This document shows, in pieces, positions 1 through 7,943 of a DNA stretch of 44,937 nucleotides; within the stretch, counting starts at the first letter, position 1; every line of letters begins with the position of its first letter. The position numbers and the translations under genes are program-made. A model generated the notes under the pieces. The model was given only the letters and a program-made list of their open reading frames with translations, had not been told where the DNA came from and did no database searches. The DNA is from Hydrogenophilales bacterium 12-61-10 (lineage in GTDB: Bacteria; Pseudomonadota; Gammaproteobacteria; Burkholderiales; Thiobacillaceae), in contig NCCT01000003.1 of the NCBI GenBank assembly GCA_002279795.1, forward strand, positions 1 through 44,937, in the 5' to 3' direction.

Positions 1-40
1 TTGCTCCTGAAGCCTTGTTTAAACCCGAAGGAGCCAAGCA

Positions 41-1423
41 ATGGATCAGTCCGCACGTTACGCCGACCTCAGCCTCAAAGAAGAAGACCTCATCAAGGGT
101 GGCAAGCACATCCTCGTCGCCTACAAGATGAAACCGAAGCCCGGCTTCGGCAGCTACCTGTCCTGCGCCGCTCACTTCGCCGCCGAGTCCTCGACCGGCA
201 CCAACGTTGAAGTCTCCACCACCGATGATTTCACCAAGGGCGTCGACGCGCTGGTGTACCTGATCGACGAAGCGACCGAAGACATGCGGATCGCGTATCC
301 GATCGAGTTGTTCGACCGCAACATCACCGACGGCCGCATGATGATCGTCTCGTTCCTGACGCTGGTCATCGGCAACAACCAGGGCATGGGCGATATCGAG
401 CACGCCAAGATTCACGACTTCTACATGCCCGAGCGCGCCATCCAGCTGTTCGATGGCCCGTCCAAGGACATCTCCGACATGTGGCGTATCCTCGGCCGTC
501 CGGTCGTCAACGGCGGCTATATCTCCGGCACCATCATCAAGCCGAAGCTGGGTCTGCGTCCCGAGCCGTTCGCGGCGGCGGCCTACCAGTTCTGGCTGGG
601 CGGCGACTTCATCAAGAACGACGAACCCCAGGGCAACCAGGTGTTCTGCCCGGCCAAGAAGGTCTACCCGCTGGTGTACGACGCCATGAAGCGCGCCCAG
701 GACGAAACCGGCCAGGCCAAGCTGTTCTCCGCCAACATCACCGCGGACGACCACTATGAAATGTGCGCCCGCGCCGATTTCATCCTGGAAGCCTTCGGCC
801 CCGATGCGGACAAAGTTGCGTTCCTGGTCGACGGTTTCGTTGGCGGCCCCGGCATGATCACCACTGCCCGTCGTCAGTACCCCAACCAGTACCTGCACTA
901 CCACCGTGCCGGCCACGGCATGATCACCTCGCCGTCCGCACTGCGTGGCTATACCGCGTTCGTGCTGGCCAAGATCTCGCGTCTGCAGGGGGCTTCGGGC
1001 ATCCACGTGGGCACCATGGGCTACGGCAAGATGGAAGGCGAAAACAGCGACAAGAACATCGCCTACATGATCGAGCGTGACGAGTGTCAGGGTCCGGTCT
1101 ACTTCCAGAAGTGGTACGGCATGAAGCCCACCACCCCGATCATCTCCGGCGGCATGAACGCACTGCGTCTGCCCGGCTTCTTCGAGAACCTGGGTCACGG
1201 CAACGTCATCAACACCTCCGGCGGCGGTTCCTACGGCCACATCGACAGCCCTGCTGCCGGTGCGATCTCGCTGCGCCAGTCGTACGAGTGCTGGAAGTCG
1301 GGCGCCGATCCGATCGAATACGCGAAAGAACACAAAGAGTTCGCCCGCGCGTTCGAATCCTTCCCCGGCGACGCCGACAAGATTTTCCCCGGCTGGCGTG
1401 AAAAGCTGGGCGTGCACAAGTAA
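41..1423 (+). CDS. cbbM: Form II RuBisCO large subunit
   Basis: This 460-residue protein fixes CO2 onto ribulose-1,5-bisphosphate in the Calvin cycle, as a form II homo-oligomer without small subunits. The active-site block [10 protein letters not shown], which holds the lysine that is carbamylated, and [10 protein letters not shown] upstream of it are intact. The length fits form II (about 460) rather than form I (about 475). A strong AAGGAG lies 8 bases before the ATG. It heads a same-strand group with cbbQ and cbbO, the usual activase genes. No small-subunit gene is near. The promoter and any own cbbR must lie before the window. Form II enzymes have low CO2/O2 specificity, so use at high CO2 or low O2 is expected from the family. 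Confidence 0.98.
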   Translation: MDQSARYADLSLKEEDLIKGGKHILVAYKMKPKPGFGSYLSCAAHFAAESSTGTNVEVSTTDDFTKGVDALVYLIDEATEDMRIAYPIELFDRNITDGRMMIVSFLTLVIGNNQGMGDIEHAKIHDFYMPERAIQLFDGPSKDISDMWRILGRPVVNGGYISGTIIKPKLGLRPEPFAAAAYQFWLGGDFIKNDEPQGNQVFCPAKKVYPLVYDAMKRAQDETGQAKLFSANITADDHYEMCARADFILEAFGPDADKVAFLVDGFVGGPGMITTARRQYPNQYLHYHRAGHGMITSPSALRGYTAFVLAKISRLQGASGIHVGTMGYGKMEGENSDKNIAYMIERDECQGPVYFQKWYGMKPTTPIISGGMNALRLPGFFENLGHGNVINTSGGGSYGHIDSPAAGAISLRQSYECWKSGADPIEYAKEHKEFARAFESFPGDADKIFPGWREKLGVHK

Positions 1424-1447
1424 GCACGGCCTGCATTGATGCAAGAG

Positions 1448-1477
1448 AAACGCCTCCGGTTCGCTGGGGGCGTTTTT
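1448..1477 (+). terminator. Rho-independent terminator or attenuator after cbbM
   Basis: The arms ACGCCTCC and GGGGGCGT pair with one G-U around an 8-base loop and run into a TTTTT tract, 25 bases after the cbbM stop. It would end most cbbM transcripts. Read-through would supply cbbQ and cbbO at a lower level, which suits an enzyme and its catalytic activase. Confidence 0.8.
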
Positions 1478-1490
1478 ATTCCAAGCTATA

Positions 1491-1534
1491 TCCCCCCCTT
1501 TGAAAAAGGGGGGTTAGGGGGGTTAGGGGGGATT
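1491..1534 (+). repeat. C7/G6 foldback with tandem GGGGGGTTA units
   Basis: A C7 run followed by TTTGAAAAA meets three successive G6 runs (1508-1513, 1517-1522, 1526-1531) separated by TTA. The first G run can pair with the C run as a hairpin, and the three G runs together have G-quadruplex potential. The last run is also the only Shine-Dalgarno-like sequence for cbbQ, 5 bases before its ATG. Similar C-run/G-run repeats are dispersed in many proteobacterial genomes, so this may be a mobile or repetitive element that became the leader of cbbQ. Confidence 0.75.
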
Positions 1535-1536
1535 AA

Positions 1537-2340
1537 ATGACTGACAAAGACCAATACAAGATTCAGCAGGAACCGTTCTACCAGCAGCAGAAGAACGAAG
1601 TCGCGCTGTACGAGGCCGCCTACCGCAACCGCTTGCCGGTGATGGTGAAAGGCCCGACCGGCTGCGGCAAATCGCGCTTCGTCGAATACATGGCGTGGAA
1701 GCTCAACAAGCCGCTGATCACCGTGGCCTGCAACGAGGACATGACCGCGAGCGATCTGGTCGGGCGCTACCTGCTCGAAGCCAACGGCACCCGCTGGCTC
1801 GACGGCCCGCTCACCACCGCCGCGCGCATCGGCGCCATCTGTTATCTCGATGAAATTGTCGAAGCGCGCCAGGACACCACCGTGGTGATCCACCCGCTCA
1901 CCGACCACCGCCGCACCCTGCCGCTGGACAAGAAGGGCGAGCTAATCCACGCGCATCCCGATTTCCAGCTGGTGATTTCCTACAACCCCGGCTACCAGAC
2001 GCTGATGAAGGATCTGAAGCAGTCGACCAAGCAGCGTTTCACCGGCTTCGATTTCGACTACCCCGACGCCGCGCTGGAAACCGAGATTGTGGCCAAAGAG
2101 ACCGGCGCCGACGCCGCCATGGCAGCCAAGCTGGTGAAGATCGGCGCAGTCGCGCGCGGCCTCAAGGGCCACGGCCTCGACGAAGGCATCTCGACGCGTC
2201 TGCTGGTTTACGCAGCGACGCTGATCAAGGACGGCGTCGACCCGCGCGACGCCTGTCGCATGGCATTGGTGCGGCCGATCACCGATGACGCGGATATCCG
2301 CGACACGCTCGACCACGCCATCGACGCGACATTTGCGTGA
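1537..2340 (+). CDS. cbbQ: CbbQ, MoxR-type AAA+ RuBisCO activase ATPase (form II partner)
   Basis: This 267-residue AAA+ ATPase of the MoxR group works with CbbO to strip inhibitory sugar phosphates from RuBisCO. Walker A GPTGCGKS is at residues 39-46 and Walker B ICYLDE at 101-106. The sensor-like stretch VISYNPGYQ and the LKQSTKQRF segment typical of CbbQ follow. It has the usual length, with a short N-terminus unlike the second copy at 28878. It lies between cbbM and cbbO. Translation starts directly after the G-rich repeat, which supplies the ribosome binding site. It is probably cytosolic and specific for the form II enzyme, inferred from position. Confidence 0.96.
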   Translation: MTDKDQYKIQQEPFYQQQKNEVALYEAAYRNRLPVMVKGPTGCGKSRFVEYMAWKLNKPLITVACNEDMTASDLVGRYLLEANGTRWLDGPLTTAARIGAICYLDEIVEARQDTTVVIHPLTDHRRTLPLDKKGELIHAHPDFQLVISYNPGYQTLMKDLKQSTKQRFTGFDFDYPDAALETEIVAKETGADAAMAAKLVKIGAVARGLKGHGLDEGISTRLLVYAATLIKDGVDPRDACRMALVRPITDDADIRDTLDHAIDATFA

Positions 2341-2351
2341 TGTGTTTCATC

Positions 2352-2439
2352 GTAGGGCGGATGAGGCCGCAGGCCGTTATCCGCCGTATGGACAGGTTCG
2401 CATGTGGCGGATAACGGCCTGCGGCCTCATCCGCCCTAC
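2352..2439. repeat. Perfect 34-bp inverted repeat between cbbQ and cbbO
   Basis: Arms 2352-2385 and 2406-2439 are exact reverse complements, beginning GTAGGGCGGATGAGGC, with a 20-base spacer. It fills nearly all of the cbbQ-cbbO gap. The sequence type (GTAGGGCGGAT...) is a REP/BIME-like dispersed element seen in many proteobacteria. As RNA it would form a very stable hairpin that could protect cbbQ mRNA or reduce cbbO expression. There is no T tract after it, so a simple terminator is unlikely. Confidence 0.9.
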
Positions 2440-2459
2440 AAAATCCGGGACACGTTGAC

Positions 2460-4742
2460 ATGCCCATGACCAAAACCGAATACCAGCACCCGCTGATGCG
2501 CGCCTACTGGGCGCAGATCGACACCCGCTTCCCGCAGGTCGAAGCGGTGTTCGAGGATGTCATGGCCGAGGCGCTGGCGGTGCTGACGCGCGAGGGCATA
2601 GCCGCCTACCTCGAAGCTGCGCGCGTTATCGGCAAGCTCGGGCGCGGGGTCGAGCCGATGCTGGCGTTTCTGGAAGAATGGCCGTCGACCGCAAAAGCCG
2701 TGGGCGAAGCGGCCTTGCCGGCGGTGATGGCGCTGGTCCAGCGCATGCAAAAGTCGCCCAACAGCTACGCCATCACGGCTTTCCTGCAAACGCTGGCGCC
2801 GGTTGCACGTCGTCTGCATGCGCAGGAGCAGATGGGGCATTACCTCGATATCACGCTGGATTTCATGGAGCGCACCACCGGCTCCATTCACGGTCACCAC
2901 ACCACTTTTCCCAGCCCCGGCCTGCCGGCGTTTTTCGCCCAGGCGCCGGCCCTGCTGAACCAGCTGACGCTCGCCGGGCTGAAAAACTGGGTCGAATACG
3001 GCATCCGCAACTACCGTACCCACCCCGCGCGGCAGAAGGACTACTTCAGCGTGCAGTCGGCCGACAGCCGCGCGGTGCTGCAGCGCGAACGCCACGGCAC
3101 CCTGTTCATGGATGTCGAACGCAAGCTCGATCTGTACCTGCGCGGCCTGTGGAACGATGCAGAACAACTGGTGCCGTATTCGACCGCGTTCGATGAGCTG
3201 CGCAAACCGGTTCCGTATTACGACAAGCTCGGCATGCGCGTACCGGACGTGCAGGACGATGCACATGGGGTCAGCGGCATCGACCGCTACCGCGCCACGC
3301 TGGCGCACATGGTCGGCCATCGCCGCTGGACCCGGCCGCAGATCGCCGACAACTGGAGCCCGTTCCAGCGCATGGCGGTCGAGTTTTTCGAGGACTGCCG
3401 CGTCGAGACGCTGCTGATTCGCGTCTACCCCGGCCTGCGCCGCGTGTTTCTCGCGCTGCATCCGCAGCCGCTGGAAGCCGCCTGCAATCCGGAAACCACT
3501 TCCTGCCTGCGCCACCGCATGGCGATGCTGTCGCGCGCGCTACTCGATACGGACCACGGCTACGTCGATGCCGACCTCAACGACTTCGTTGCGCGCTTTC
3601 ACGCGATCATGGAGCCAGGTGAATCAGAGCGGCGTGATTCGAGCACGCAGGAAATTGCCGCCCTGGCGTTGTCCTATGTCGCCAAAACCCGCCGCCAGAG
3701 CGACCAGTTCGCCAAGGTTCACTTCGACAACACGGTGGTGGATTACCGCGACGACAACCGCCACATGTGGCAATTCATCGAGGCGGGCGACGAGGAAGAA
3801 AGCTTCGACCAAGACCGCAAGGCCGCGCCGGATCAGGAGATCAAGGCCCTGCCGCCGCGCCATTACCCCGAGTGGGACTACAACAGCCAGACCTACCGCC
3901 CCGACTGGGCCAGCGTGTACGAAGCGTTGCACGCCAGCGGCAACCCGGCTGATATCGACCGCCTGTTGCAGAAGCACAGCGCACTCGCCAAGCAGCTGAA
4001 GAAAATGCTCGATCTGCTGAAGCCGCAGGACAAGGTGCGCATCCGCTATCAGGAAGAGGGCAGCGAGCTCGATCTCGACGTCGCGATCCGCTCGCTGATC
4101 GACTTCAAGGGCGGCGCGAATCCCGATCCGCGCATCAACATGAGCCACCGCACCGACGGCCGCGACATTGCCGTGATGCTGCTGCTCGACCTGTCGGAAT
4201 CATTGAATGAAAAGGTTGGCGGCAGCGACCAGACCATCCTCGAACTGTCGCAGGAAGCGGTGTCGCTGCTGGCGTGGGCGATCGAGAAGCTTGGCGACTC
4301 GTTCGCCATCGCCGGCTTCCATTCCAACACCCGCCACGACGTGCGCTACCTCCACATCAAGGGCTACGGCGAACACTTCAACGACGAAGTGAAAGCGCGC
4401 CTGGCCGCGATGGAAGCGGGCTACTCCACCCGCATGGGCGCCGCCATGCGCCACGCCGCGCACTATCTCGGCGCGCGCACCGCCGACAAGAAGCTCATGC
4501 TCATTCTCACCGACGGCAAGCCGTCTGACGTCGACACCCACGACGAGCGCCTATTGATCGAGGACACGCGCCAAGCGGTCAAGGAGCTCGACCAGCAGGG
4601 TATCTTCTCCTACTGCATCAGTCTTGATCCCAAGGCCGATGAGTACGTCGGCGACATCTTCGGCCGCCAGTTCACCGTCATCGACCACATCGAACGGCTG
4701 CCGGAACGGCTGCCGCAGCTATTCATGGCACTTACCAAATAG
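2460..4742 (+). CDS. cbbO: CbbO, VWA-domain RuBisCO activase adaptor (form II partner)
   Basis: This 760-residue protein is the adaptor that links the CbbQ hexamer to RuBisCO. The C-terminal von Willebrand factor A domain carries the metal-binding MIDAS motif DLSES (first Asp about residue 577) and a downstream TDGKPSD block. The long N-terminal part is the NorD/CbbO-type helical region. ATG at 2460 is used here; a second in-frame ATG lies two codons later and neither has a clear ribosome binding site. It follows cbbQ across the 34-bp inverted repeat. It is clearly diverged from the second CbbO at 30006, so the two pairs are old paralogues rather than a recent duplication. Confidence 0.95.
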   Translation: MPMTKTEYQHPLMRAYWAQIDTRFPQVEAVFEDVMAEALAVLTREGIAAYLEAARVIGKLGRGVEPMLAFLEEWPSTAKAVGEAALPAVMALVQRMQKSPNSYAITAFLQTLAPVARRLHAQEQMGHYLDITLDFMERTTGSIHGHHTTFPSPGLPAFFAQAPALLNQLTLAGLKNWVEYGIRNYRTHPARQKDYFSVQSADSRAVLQRERHGTLFMDVERKLDLYLRGLWNDAEQLVPYSTAFDELRKPVPYYDKLGMRVPDVQDDAHGVSGIDRYRATLAHMVGHRRWTRPQIADNWSPFQRMAVEFFEDCRVETLLIRVYPGLRRVFLALHPQPLEAACNPETTSCLRHRMAMLSRALLDTDHGYVDADLNDFVARFHAIMEPGESERRDSSTQEIAALALSYVAKTRRQSDQFAKVHFDNTVVDYRDDNRHMWQFIEAGDEEESFDQDRKAAPDQEIKALPPRHYPEWDYNSQTYRPDWASVYEALHASGNPADIDRLLQKHSALAKQLKKMLDLLKPQDKVRIRYQEEGSELDLDVAIRSLIDFKGGANPDPRINMSHRTDGRDIAVMLLLDLSESLNEKVGGSDQTILELSQEAVSLLAWAIEKLGDSFAIAGFHSNTRHDVRYLHIKGYGEHFNDEVKARLAAMEAGYSTRMGAAMRHAAHYLGARTADKKLMLILTDGKPSDVDTHDERLLIEDTRQAVKELDQQGIFSYCISLDPKADEYVGDIFGRQFTVIDHIERLPERLPQLFMALTK

Positions 4743-4812
4743 ACTGTCTTGGCCTTTCGGCATTGATCGGAATTCGGTCGGTAAGTCGGTTTTGTGGGAA
4801 ATGCGGTGGTCT

Positions 4813-4860
4813 GAAGTCGACCCAAAGCGGAAATTGGTGGGGTCGGAAAGCAGACGTTCG
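4813..4860. repeat. Dispersed-repeat fragments (left side of low-GC patch)
   Basis: Two head-to-head motifs, TCGACCCAAAGCGGA (4817-4831) and GGTCGGAAAGCAGACGTTCG (4841-4860), look like pieces of a short repeat common in proteobacterial intergenic DNA. A related motif in the opposite orientation lies at 5908-5927. I see no gene in 4743-4912. Confidence 0.4.
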
Positions 4861-4912
4861 TTTTAGGCGTCGGATTCGATCAAATACAGGGAACCACAAT
4901 TCACTACCTTTT

Positions 4913-5254
4913 TCACGCTGACGCTTCCGGGAGAGGCCGAGGTTTGCATGCAAGGTCACTAGCGCTGTACGGACCACCGCGTACATTGCTCCAACCGTAT
5001 ATTTTCATCAGTTCGAGTGTGAGATGTGTTTCGACCCTGAGTGCCGCCCGCCAACTATTGGTAGGCAACTCAATGATGCGAACCACCTTGACCGGCCTGT
5101 GAAGCCGAGTCCATGATGATCCTTCTCCCGCGAAGTGCTCCTTGATTCTTTCTGCCAGGTACTTGGACTGACCAACGTAGTATTTCTCTCCACTCAGCTT
5201 CAGTACGTAGACCGAGATTCGCTTCTTCCCACGCTTCGAGTTACTCGTTGACAT
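4913..5254 (-). CDS. GIY-YIG domain protein, small
   Basis: This protein of about 113 residues starts at the ATG of MSTSNSKRGKK; a longer reading frame upstream crosses an attC-like site and is unlikely to be used. It has a GIY-YIG-like core: VYVLKLSGEKYYVGQSKYL, then a conserved Arg (AERIKEH) and a later Glu (RVETHL) at about the places expected for the nuclease fold. Stand-alone proteins of this size act in DNA repair, as restriction or homing nucleases, or are uncharacterised. The base composition is lower in GC than the cbb genes, which suggests transfer. The function is not known. Confidence 0.7.
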   Translation of the reverse strand: MSTSNSKRGKKRISVYVLKLSGEKYYVGQSKYLAERIKEHFAGEGSSWTRLHRPVKVVRIIELPTNSWRAALRVETHLTLELMKIYGWSNVRGGPYSASDLACKPRPLPEASA

Positions 5255-5757
5255 GACGGAGACGTCCCACTGGAGCGCCTTGTTAACCCCGTGCTGCATT
5301 GAGCACTGACAGCAGGAGTGGCAAATTGTCTTCTGCCCCCTTGAATGCTACGGAGCCGGAACCAGACGACCGAGGCATAGTTGAAGCCCCAAGCTTCTGC
5401 GCACTCCACGTTGCCTGCTTCGCCGAAAGGATCCAACAAGTACAACTCGTGCCATCCGGGATGAATTGGAGAAACCCGGCTGGTAGTTGAGTGGGCTGAA
5501 ACCGCCTTAACTTGTATCTTGTGATCGGGTTGCCCTACTCGACGGACCGTGATGTCCCAAGCGTGCTCGCTTGGTGTCCCGTAAATGAGCTCAGCGCTAG
5601 GAAACTTCTCCGCTGCAAAGAGTCTGGCGTAGAACTCCGCGATTACTCCCGTTTTTTGATCCCCGATTGGCAGGAGAGCGCCCTCTCGCCGTTGGAGGAT
5701 CTCCATGGCCTCGTAGACCTTGGCATATTCGAGGATTGTTGAAAAATGATCCTTCAT
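5200..5757 (-). CDS. Hypothetical protein with PD-(D/E)XK nuclease-like core, frameshifted tail
   Basis: The frame gives 185 residues from ATG (MKDHFSTILEY), with AGGA 11 bases upstream; a GTG three codons earlier is possible. The stretch GDQKTGVIAEFYAR, then HAWDITV and HKIQVKAVS about 20 residues on, is consistent with a PD-(D/E)XK core (D then QxK). After about residue 135 (VVWFRLRS) the sequence becomes low-complexity Ser/Thr/Arg and overlaps the next gene. A shift of one base gives an ending of LLLSVLNAARG with a TAA at 5283-5285, inside the attC-like site, as cassette genes often do. I therefore suspect a frameshift near 5360. The role is not identified; a restriction-type enzyme is one possibility. 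Confidence 0.6.
   Translation of the reverse strand: MKDHFSTILEYAKVYEAMEILQRREGALLPIGDQKTGVIAEFYARLFAAEKFPSAELIYGTPSEHAWDITVRRVGQPDHKIQVKAVSAHSTTSRVSPIHPGWHELYLLDPFGEAGNVECAEAWGFNYASVVWFRLRSIQGGRRQFATPAVSAQCSTGLTRRSSGTSPSCQRVTRSVGRSESRSTY
5262..5290 (-). other. Integron attC-like half-site
   Basis: On the minus strand this reads GGTTAACAAGGCGC followed by TCCAGTGGGACG. This resembles the outer half (R''-L'') of an integron attC site, where YAAC is followed by a TCAAG-like stretch and GGACG. It lies at the 3' end of the PD-(D/E)XK-like gene. No matching inner half (GTTRRRY) was found within about 140 bases downstream. It is therefore at best a broken or chimeric attC. Confidence 0.35.
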
Positions 5758-5766
5758 CGCGAACAC

Positions 5767-6019
5767 GTTCCTGAGGGGCTAACAGTTATTCACCAGACCA
5801 GTCGGTCCATGTTATTAAAATTTGTAGAACATGCTGATGTGCTGTAACTGCTTGATTCATGTTCGGTTTGTCGAGGGTGTTTGTCCGCATATGTAATGAT
5901 AATCCGGACCGAATGTCTGCTGTGGGAGTAAACCTCAGATGACCGCTCCTGGCCGGTTTGAGACTTTCACCCAAAAATACGTCGGCAGCACTTCGGCCAC
6001 CCGTGCCCCTTTTTGCTGC
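5767..6019. other. AT-richer spacer with repeat fragment
   Basis: I find no convincing gene here. The AT-rich part (about 5785-5860) contrasts with the GC-rich neighbours. CGAATGTCTGCT at about 5910-5921 matches, inverted, 11 of 12 bases of AGCAGACGTTCG near 4849-4860. GTTAGCC on the minus strand just before the PD-(D/E)XK-like gene looks like an integron R' core. These suggest an inserted segment with degraded ends. Confidence 0.35.
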
Positions 6020-6346
6020 TTACGCCTGCCAAACCCCGTACCCCGCTTCACGGAAATCGATCGCCAACTCCACTTCCAGATCACGCGCGTGGTCATACGA
6101 CAGCGGGTTGTACAGTTCGAACAATTCGGGCAACAAGCGCAGGCCGTATTGCTTGACGTAGCGGTTGGACTGGATGCCGGCCTTGTGTTTGTCGAAGCGC
6201 ACGTCGGGGTCGAGCCCCGTCATGCCGACGTACAGGCACGGCTTGCCGGTGATGTAGCCGGGGTTGGCTTTCCTGAAGCGGCCTTCGTATAAAACGTCTT
6301 GCGACAGTTCAATCACGTAAACGTGATGGTGCTTGCGGCGTGCCAT
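6020..6346 (-). CDS. GIY-YIG-like small protein
   Basis: This 108-residue protein has HVYVIEL, a 20-residue insertion, then CLYVGMTGLDPDVRFDKHK, which fits a GIY-YIG core (second YVG motif plus conserved Arg). A Glu-containing helix (DLEVELAIDFRE) follows. It begins 12 bases after the stop of the diguanylate cyclase gene on the same strand, so it may be co-transcribed. It is not a close copy of the other GIY-YIG protein at 4913. The function is unknown. Confidence 0.65.
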   Translation of the reverse strand: MARRKHHHVYVIELSQDVLYEGRFRKANPGYITGKPCLYVGMTGLDPDVRFDKHKAGIQSNRYVKQYGLRLLPELFELYNPLSYDHARDLEVELAIDFREAGYGVWQA

Positions 6347-6358
6347 GGCCTGCGCGGT

Positions 6359-7642
6359 TTATGTGTCTGCGGCATCGGCCTCGCGGAAGGTGTTCTTGCC
6401 TTCGCGCTTTGCCGCATACAACGCGACGTCGGCCCGGTTCAGCAGCTCGTCGAGTGTTTCCTTGCTGGTGCTGGTGACGGAGTCGGTGCAGCACAGGGCG
6501 ATTCCCACCGAGGCGCCGATGCGCGCGATGCCGCCACCGCCCAGCGGTATCGGCTGGCACAAAGACTCCACGACGCGGCGTGCGACTTCGCGCGCGGCTT
6601 CTGCATGCTCGACCTGCCCGAGCACGATGATGAATTCGTCGCCGCCAAAGCGGGCAATCACGTCCGACTCGCGCAGCAGTTGCTGCATCCGTTGCGCCGA
6701 CTTCACGATCACCGCGTCGCCGGCCGCATGCCCATACTGATCGTTGACCGCCTTGAAGTCGTCGAGATCGATAGCGAGCACGGCCAGCTGCTTGCCGGAA
6801 CGTTTCGCGGCGGCGATCAGCTGCTTTTCGTTTTGCTGCAGAAAGCGCCGGTTGGCCAGCCCCGTCAGCGGGTCGTGCAGGCTGAGCTGCCGGATCGTCT
6901 GCTCGGCATCGATGCCGGCGCGGATCAGGCGTACGGTTTCGCGGTACAGGCCGAACAACGCCAGTCCGGTCCACAGCCCGGCGATGCCGAGCAGGGCCGA
7001 CGACAGGCTCTGCAGATGAATGCGGGCGGTTTCGCGCGTTTCCAGCTGGCTCAATTCCTCGCGCCCGGCCTCGATCAGAATGCGGTGGATCTGTTCCATG
7101 GCGGACTTGTCGAAGCCGCCCAATTCGCGTTCCGGCGCCGTGGCGTCGCCGTTTTTCAGGGCGCGTTGCTGCAGCGCGTCGAAGCCGGCTTCCAGCGCCG
7201 ATTGCAGCGCCGGCAGCGGCGCCAGTCGCGCGGCCTGGGCCCCGTCAGAGCCGATCAGGGCGATCAGCGCATCGGCACTGGGACACTTCGACTTGCGGCA
7301 GATCAGGTCGGACTCGAGGTCGGCGGGATTTTGCGTGTCGGCGTATTTGCGAACCGCGTTGTCGAGGTTGAGCAGGTAGGTGCGCAGCGAGTCGATATAG
7401 GTGATGACTCGCCGCGTGTGTTCCACCGAGCGGACGGCTTCTTCCGAGCGCTGGTGCTGGTAAACGATCAGCGCGAACAGGACGGCGATGATCAAGGCAA
7501 AGATCAGCAGGCCCTTGTGGAGCAGGCGGTTGAAGCCGGAAAAGGCCGAGTCGCCGATGTCGGCTTGAGTCTTCGGTTTGCCTGAGGCCCGTTCGCGCAG
7601 GTCGGCGAGACGGGTCAGCAAGGCGTGCTTGAAAAGGGGCAT
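6359..7642 (-). CDS. Membrane-bound diguanylate cyclase (GGDEF)
   Basis: This 427-residue protein would make the second messenger c-di-GMP from two GTP. A transmembrane helix (about 43-61), a periplasmic or extracytoplasmic sensor region rich in helices (about 62-210) and a second helix (about 214-233) precede the GGDEF domain. The active-site motif GGDEF is at 333-337, and the inhibitory I-site RESD (324-327) sits exactly five residues before it, so product feedback is expected. The domain also carries the usual DPLTGLANRR entry. No EAL domain is present. Its sensed signal is unknown. Confidence 0.93.
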   Translation of the reverse strand: MPLFKHALLTRLADLRERASGKPKTQADIGDSAFSGFNRLLHKGLLIFALIIAVLFALIVYQHQRSEEAVRSVEHTRRVITYIDSLRTYLLNLDNAVRKYADTQNPADLESDLICRKSKCPSADALIALIGSDGAQAARLAPLPALQSALEAGFDALQQRALKNGDATAPERELGGFDKSAMEQIHRILIEAGREELSQLETRETARIHLQSLSSALLGIAGLWTGLALFGLYRETVRLIRAGIDAEQTIRQLSLHDPLTGLANRRFLQQNEKQLIAAAKRSGKQLAVLAIDLDDFKAVNDQYGHAAGDAVIVKSAQRMQQLLRESDVIARFGGDEFIIVLGQVEHAEAAREVARRVVESLCQPIPLGGGGIARIGASVGIALCCTDSVTSTSKETLDELLNRADVALYAAKREGKNTFREADAADT

Positions 7643-7943
7643 GAATAAATGGGGTCCGACTGTTTTGCCATGTCAGAACGGGAATGGCAGAGGGAAAAGC
7701 ATTGAAACGAGCTGAATACTAACTGGCTTTTGCCGCAAAACAAGCCGCCGGGCCAGCCGGGATTTCGCCCCCTGTCGCGACAGCGGGCCGCGCCAAAAGA
7801 CAAATAAAAAAAACCCGCCATCAACAGGGCGGGCGGGGCTGGCTTGACCGGCGAGCAGACGCATTTCCGGCCGCGCCATCAGGGTCGGGCCTATGCCACG
7901 GCAAACCTTGCCGTCGTGACGTCAGGCATGACCCGTTTCCCGT
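7643..7943. other. Intergenic region between GGDEF and OmpA-like genes
   Basis: About 300 bases hold the minus-strand terminator at 7805-7833 and, nearer 7643, presumably the promoter of the diguanylate cyclase gene. I see no clear -35/-10 pair and no gene. Confidence 0.5.
7805..7833 (-). terminator. Rho-independent terminator of the OmpA/DUF4398 operon
   Basis: On the minus strand, CCCGCC and GGCGGG pair around an 8-base loop and run into eight or more T residues. It lies about 110 bases after the OmpA-like stop. Confidence 0.8.

Noticed and set aside
5786-5974. 62-codon open frame on the minus strand
   Set aside because: No ribosome binding site or recognisable protein features; it covers repeat fragments.
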